Shown piece by piece: positions 61,704 to 64,000 of a stretch of 64,000 bases of DNA (position 1 is its first letter; each line of letters begins with the position of its first letter). Made by a program: the position numbers and the translations under genes. The notes under the pieces were generated by a model. It was not told the origin of the DNA. It was given only the letters and a program-made list of their open reading frames with translations, and made no database searches. Source of the stretch: Pseudotamlana haliotis (lineage in GTDB: Bacteria; Bacteroidota; Bacteroidia; Flavobacteriales; Flavobacteriaceae). Where the stretch lies: assembly GCF_008806375.1 (NCBI RefSeq), contig NZ_WAAT01000051.1, positions 1-64,000 on the forward strand, given 5' to 3'.

Positions 61704-62087
61704 TCAAACATCATCGTTGATTTCAACCCAATAGCCGTTTGGGTCTTGAAAGTAGATTTGTCTGATCTTATCTTGCCTGATGTAATCTTTGTTTGGCGTA
61801 TCTAGCCAATCGGAATATTCAATTTTTAAAGTTTCTAAATGCTTTATGACTGTATCAAGTTGTGAAGTCGCTAGAGCGAAATGAACAGCTTTATTGGTTT
61901 TAATTTCAGCCTCTGGTCGCGGAATTAAATGCAGTTGTTTGCCTTCACCAAGAATAAGCCATCTTGTTTTCGAGTTGGAAGCTGTATTCTTAATTTCTTT
62001 AAGTCCCAAAACCTTTTGATAAAAATCAACAGCTGCGTTAACATCCTTAACGGAAAGGGCTATATGATTGATTGAAAAGTCTAGCAT
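61704..62087 (-). CDS. VOC (glyoxalase/bleomycin-resistance) family protein
   Basis: A 127-residue metal-binding fold protein with the VOC start LDFSINHIALSVKDVNAAVDFYQKVLGLKE and the C-terminal IYFQDPNGYWVEINDD, in which His and Glu ligands of the two beta-alpha-beta-beta-beta modules are visible. The family includes glyoxalases, dioxygenases and antibiotic-binding proteins; the substrate is unknown. It is separated by 82 bp from the antiporter gene upstream on the same strand and is convergent with the sensor-like gene, 10 bp away. Confidence 0.9.
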   Translation of the reverse strand: MLDFSINHIALSVKDVNAAVDFYQKVLGLKEIKNTASNSKTRWLILGEGKQLHLIPRPEAEIKTNKAVHFALATSQLDTVIKHLETLKIEYSDWLDTPNKDYIRQDKIRQIYFQDPNGYWVEINDDV

Positions 62088-62169
62088 GTGATGAGTTATG
62101 ATTGGTTTAGTACTTAAAAATAAGGAAATAAAACGGCACTATTTTTTACAAGAGTTGAAATTTTATGGT

Positions 62170-63630
62170 TTATGCATTTCCTGCGAGTACCTCATTAACC
62201 TGCTTTAAGCTATCTTCATTATCTAACAAAACGACTAATATATCATTGGCCTCAATAATTGTAGAACCTCCGGCACGCACAAAATTACCATCGCGTTTTA
62301 TCATGGTAATGAAAGCGGTTTGCGGAAAGTGAATATCAACAATACGTTGATTTACTGCAAAACTATTGGGTTTTACAAGGACTTCTTTCATGGCCGATTT
62401 GGGTAAATCAAGAATATATCGGTCATTGGCCGCTACAGGTTTTTCAGGTAAACCTACATTAAGCCAATCGGCAACCACCGAAAGAGTAGTCCCTTGCAGT
62501 ATAACCGAGGTTACAGAAATAAAAAATACAATGTTAAATATCATATTGGCTTTGTCAATTCCTGCTAATAAAGGATAGGTGGCAAATACAATAGGCACGG
62601 CGCCACGAAGCCCGACCCACGATATATAAACACGCCTGCGCATTTTCATTTTAAATGGCGATAAACTTAAAAACACTCCTATTGGGCGTGCCAGGAAAAT
62701 AAGAGCAACCGCTATTAGGAGTCCGATTCCTGCTACTTCTATAATCTGACTTGGGAATACTAATAACCCTAAGGTTAGGAATAGTACAATTTGCATGAGC
62801 CAAGCGAGGCCATCAAACATTTTTAAAATAGTCGATTTATGTATTAAATCCTGATTCCCTAAATAAACAGCACAGATGTAAATTGCCAGAAAACCATTGC
62901 CACCTACAGCATCAGTAGCTGAAAATGTTGCAAACATGAGGGCGATGACCAAAATCGGGTAGAGTCCTTCAAAATCGAGGTTAAGCTTGTTAATACAGAG
63001 TTTGCTAAACTTTCCAAAAGCAATACCTAATATCCCACCAAGAATCATTTGCTGAAAAAATATAGGGATAATTGAGGCGACACTTTGGTCTTGGTTGATG
63101 ACTAAGGTTAAGAATGAAATGGTAAGCACGTAAGCCATGGGGTCATTACTTCCGCTTTCAAACTCGAGGGTAGGACGTAAATTGGTTTTTAAAGCTAGGT
63201 TTTTCGATCTTAAAATAGAAAAAACGGCTGCCGCATCGGTAGAGGAAACGATTGACCCTAGCAACATACTTTCGTAAATGGTAAAATCTGTGACTAACCA
63301 AACAAAGCCACCTAGTGAAAGAGCCGTTAATAATACGCCAATGGTAGAAAGAGCTAGCCCTTCTTTAAGAATAGGTTTTACGCTGTTCCAATTGGTGTCT
63401 AGACCGCCGGAAAACATAATAAAGTTGAAGGAGACTAGACCTATAAACTGCGCTAGTTTTGGGTCGTCAAAATGAATACCGCCAATACCTTCAGAACCTG
63501 CAAGCATGCCTACAACCAAAAACAACAATAGGGTTGGCACCCCAAATTTAAAGGCTCTTTTTGCAAAAATAATGCTTAGCAAAAGCAGGATAGAACCAAT
63601 AAGTAAAATGTTTTCGGTGGTTATATTCAT
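62170..63630 (-). CDS. CPA1-type cation/proton antiporter with TrkA-C domain
   Basis: A 486-residue protein with about 12-13 membrane helices followed by a cytosolic C-terminal TrkA-C-like domain (about 410-486, beginning LPKSAMKEVLVKPNSFAVNQRIV). Helix 4-5 contains SSTDAAAVFSIL and the conserved ESGSNDPMAYVL, the transport-site Asp-Asp/Asn-Asp motif of the NhaP/CvrA type. It exchanges potassium or sodium ions for protons at the inner membrane; potassium is suggested by the TrkA-C domain. Its own putative promoter lies at 63690-63697. Confidence 0.9.
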   Translation of the reverse strand: MNITTENILLIGSILLLLSIIFAKRAFKFGVPTLLLFLVVGMLAGSEGIGGIHFDDPKLAQFIGLVSFNFIMFSGGLDTNWNSVKPILKEGLALSTIGVLLTALSLGGFVWLVTDFTIYESMLLGSIVSSTDAAAVFSILRSKNLALKTNLRPTLEFESGSNDPMAYVLTISFLTLVINQDQSVASIIPIFFQQMILGGILGIAFGKFSKLCINKLNLDFEGLYPILVIALMFATFSATDAVGGNGFLAIYICAVYLGNQDLIHKSTILKMFDGLAWLMQIVLFLTLGLLVFPSQIIEVAGIGLLIAVALIFLARPIGVFLSLSPFKMKMRRRVYISWVGLRGAVPIVFATYPLLAGIDKANMIFNIVFFISVTSVILQGTTLSVVADWLNVGLPEKPVAANDRYILDLPKSAMKEVLVKPNSFAVNQRIVDIHFPQTAFITMIKRDGNFVRAGGSTIIEANDILVVLLDNEDSLKQVNEVLAGNA

Positions 63631-63689
63631 ACGTTATCGTTAAGGTGTTGGCTTATAAATACTAGTAATGCCTGTAGTTTTCTAAGCGG

Positions 63690-63697
63690 CAAAGTTA
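63690..63697 (-). promoter_or_regulatory. Putative -7 promoter box for the antiporter
   Basis: TAACTTTG on the minus strand, 59 bp upstream of the antiporter ATG. Confidence 0.45.
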
Positions 63698-63775
63698 ATC
63701 AATTGATTTGCTTTAATTTAAAGTGTTACCTGTTTTTCAGTATAATAACAAGTATCTGTTTTAAGGGATCTCCTA

Positions 63776-64000
63776 CTATTGATTCACTTCCTTCCAAAGT
63801 TGTCTTAAAAAAGTGACATCCTTTTTTATTCTTTTAAACACGTCTTTATGTGCAATAGTTGGGTTTCCGCCACTTTCTGCACCGCCTAAATCGTATTCGG
63901 TATGAATGGAAATAGGCATGTTAATATTATATGCTTTCAGTAAGCTGAAGTATTTTTTGAAATCTATCATACCTTCACCTAAAGGGGTGTATTCAAATTG
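63776..64000 (-). CDS. TIM-barrel sugar phosphate isomerase/epimerase family protein (C-terminal part)
   Basis: The 74 C-terminal residues of a protein that starts beyond the window edge. It reads in frame from the edge: QFEYTPLGEGMIDFKKYFSLL, then PISIHTEYDLGGAESG and VTFLRQLWKEVNQ. The Glu in HTEYDLGG and preceding PLGEG segment are the C-terminal features of the xylose-isomerase-like TIM barrel family. It belongs to the same broad family as the partial gene at the left edge of the window, but no overlapping region allows a direct comparison. An ATG at 63970 is internal, not the start. Confidence 0.75.
   Translation of the reverse strand, partial: QFEYTPLGEGMIDFKKYFSLLKAYNINMPISIHTEYDLGGAESGGNPTIAHKDVFKRIKKDVTFLRQLWKEVNQ

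Overview
The window is chromosomal DNA from a low-GC member of the Bacteroidota, most likely a marine Flavobacteriaceae. The evidence is a type IX secretion (T9SS) C-terminal sorting domain, a PID-CTERM small protein, a TonB-dependent receptor paired with a DUF4249 lipoprotein, DUF4175, GIN-domain and HopJ-type proteins, and TAnnTTTG -7 promoter boxes. It is mostly core genome: about 65 protein genes, two tRNA genes (Cys-GCA and a CAT-anticodon tRNA) and no intact transposase, prophage or CRISPR array.

Layout. 1-3.0 kb: a leftward block with a partial exported TIM-barrel isomerase, a GNAT acetyltransferase, a CDF metal exporter and rpiB. 3.0-3.45 kb: an AT-rich non-coding region with several DnaA-box-like 9-mers, a candidate replication origin. 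3.45-9.2 kb: a T9SS-secreted LRR protein with an internal duplication, rnr, a GIN-domain protein and a LysE exporter. 9.4-17.8 kb: tRNA-Cys, folB, glnS with a C-terminal extension, SPFH protein, outer-membrane protein and gltX. 17.97-25.1 kb: a DUF4175 gene split by a -1 frameshift at an A7 run, ybeY, mnmG flanked by two parS-like palindromes, then about 1 kb of tandem 275-bp repeats. 25.1-30.3 kb: methyltransferase, Skp/OmpH-like lipoprotein, a MITE-like element, TonB receptor and DUF4249. 30.3-35.6 kb: DoxX-like protein, holB, LolC/E-type permease, rbfA, methylmalonyl-CoA epimerase, tRNA, PID-CTERM peptide and ribE.

35.7-42.7 kb: pdxA, DUF177, rpmF, fabH, accB and accC (fatty-acid initiation with ribosomal L32), then mtgA, a GreA-C-like protein and a SodC lipoprotein. 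42.8-51.9 kb: a leftward block with an orphan ABC ATPase, a COG5610-type HAD protein, an S9 peptidase, a GT32 glycosyltransferase, asd, alr and tdk; it mixes cell-wall precursor and surface-glycan functions. 52.1-64 kb: a conserved hypothetical, rsmI, a ParE/RelE-type toxin-antitoxin pair, HopJ, a membrane-protein/XRE-regulator cassette, UDG, OsmC, recJ, an MFS transporter, lpxH, a four-helix sensor-like protein, a VOC protein, a cation/proton antiporter and a second partial TIM-barrel isomerase.

Most notable signals: the putative oriC together with origin-type parS palindromes around mnmG about 18 kb away; the A7 frameshift in DUF4175; the 275-bp tandem repeat array; and the duplicated LRR protein. 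I do not see a clear multi-gene system of a wholly unknown kind. The non-coding repeat array and the frameshift are the least explained structures.
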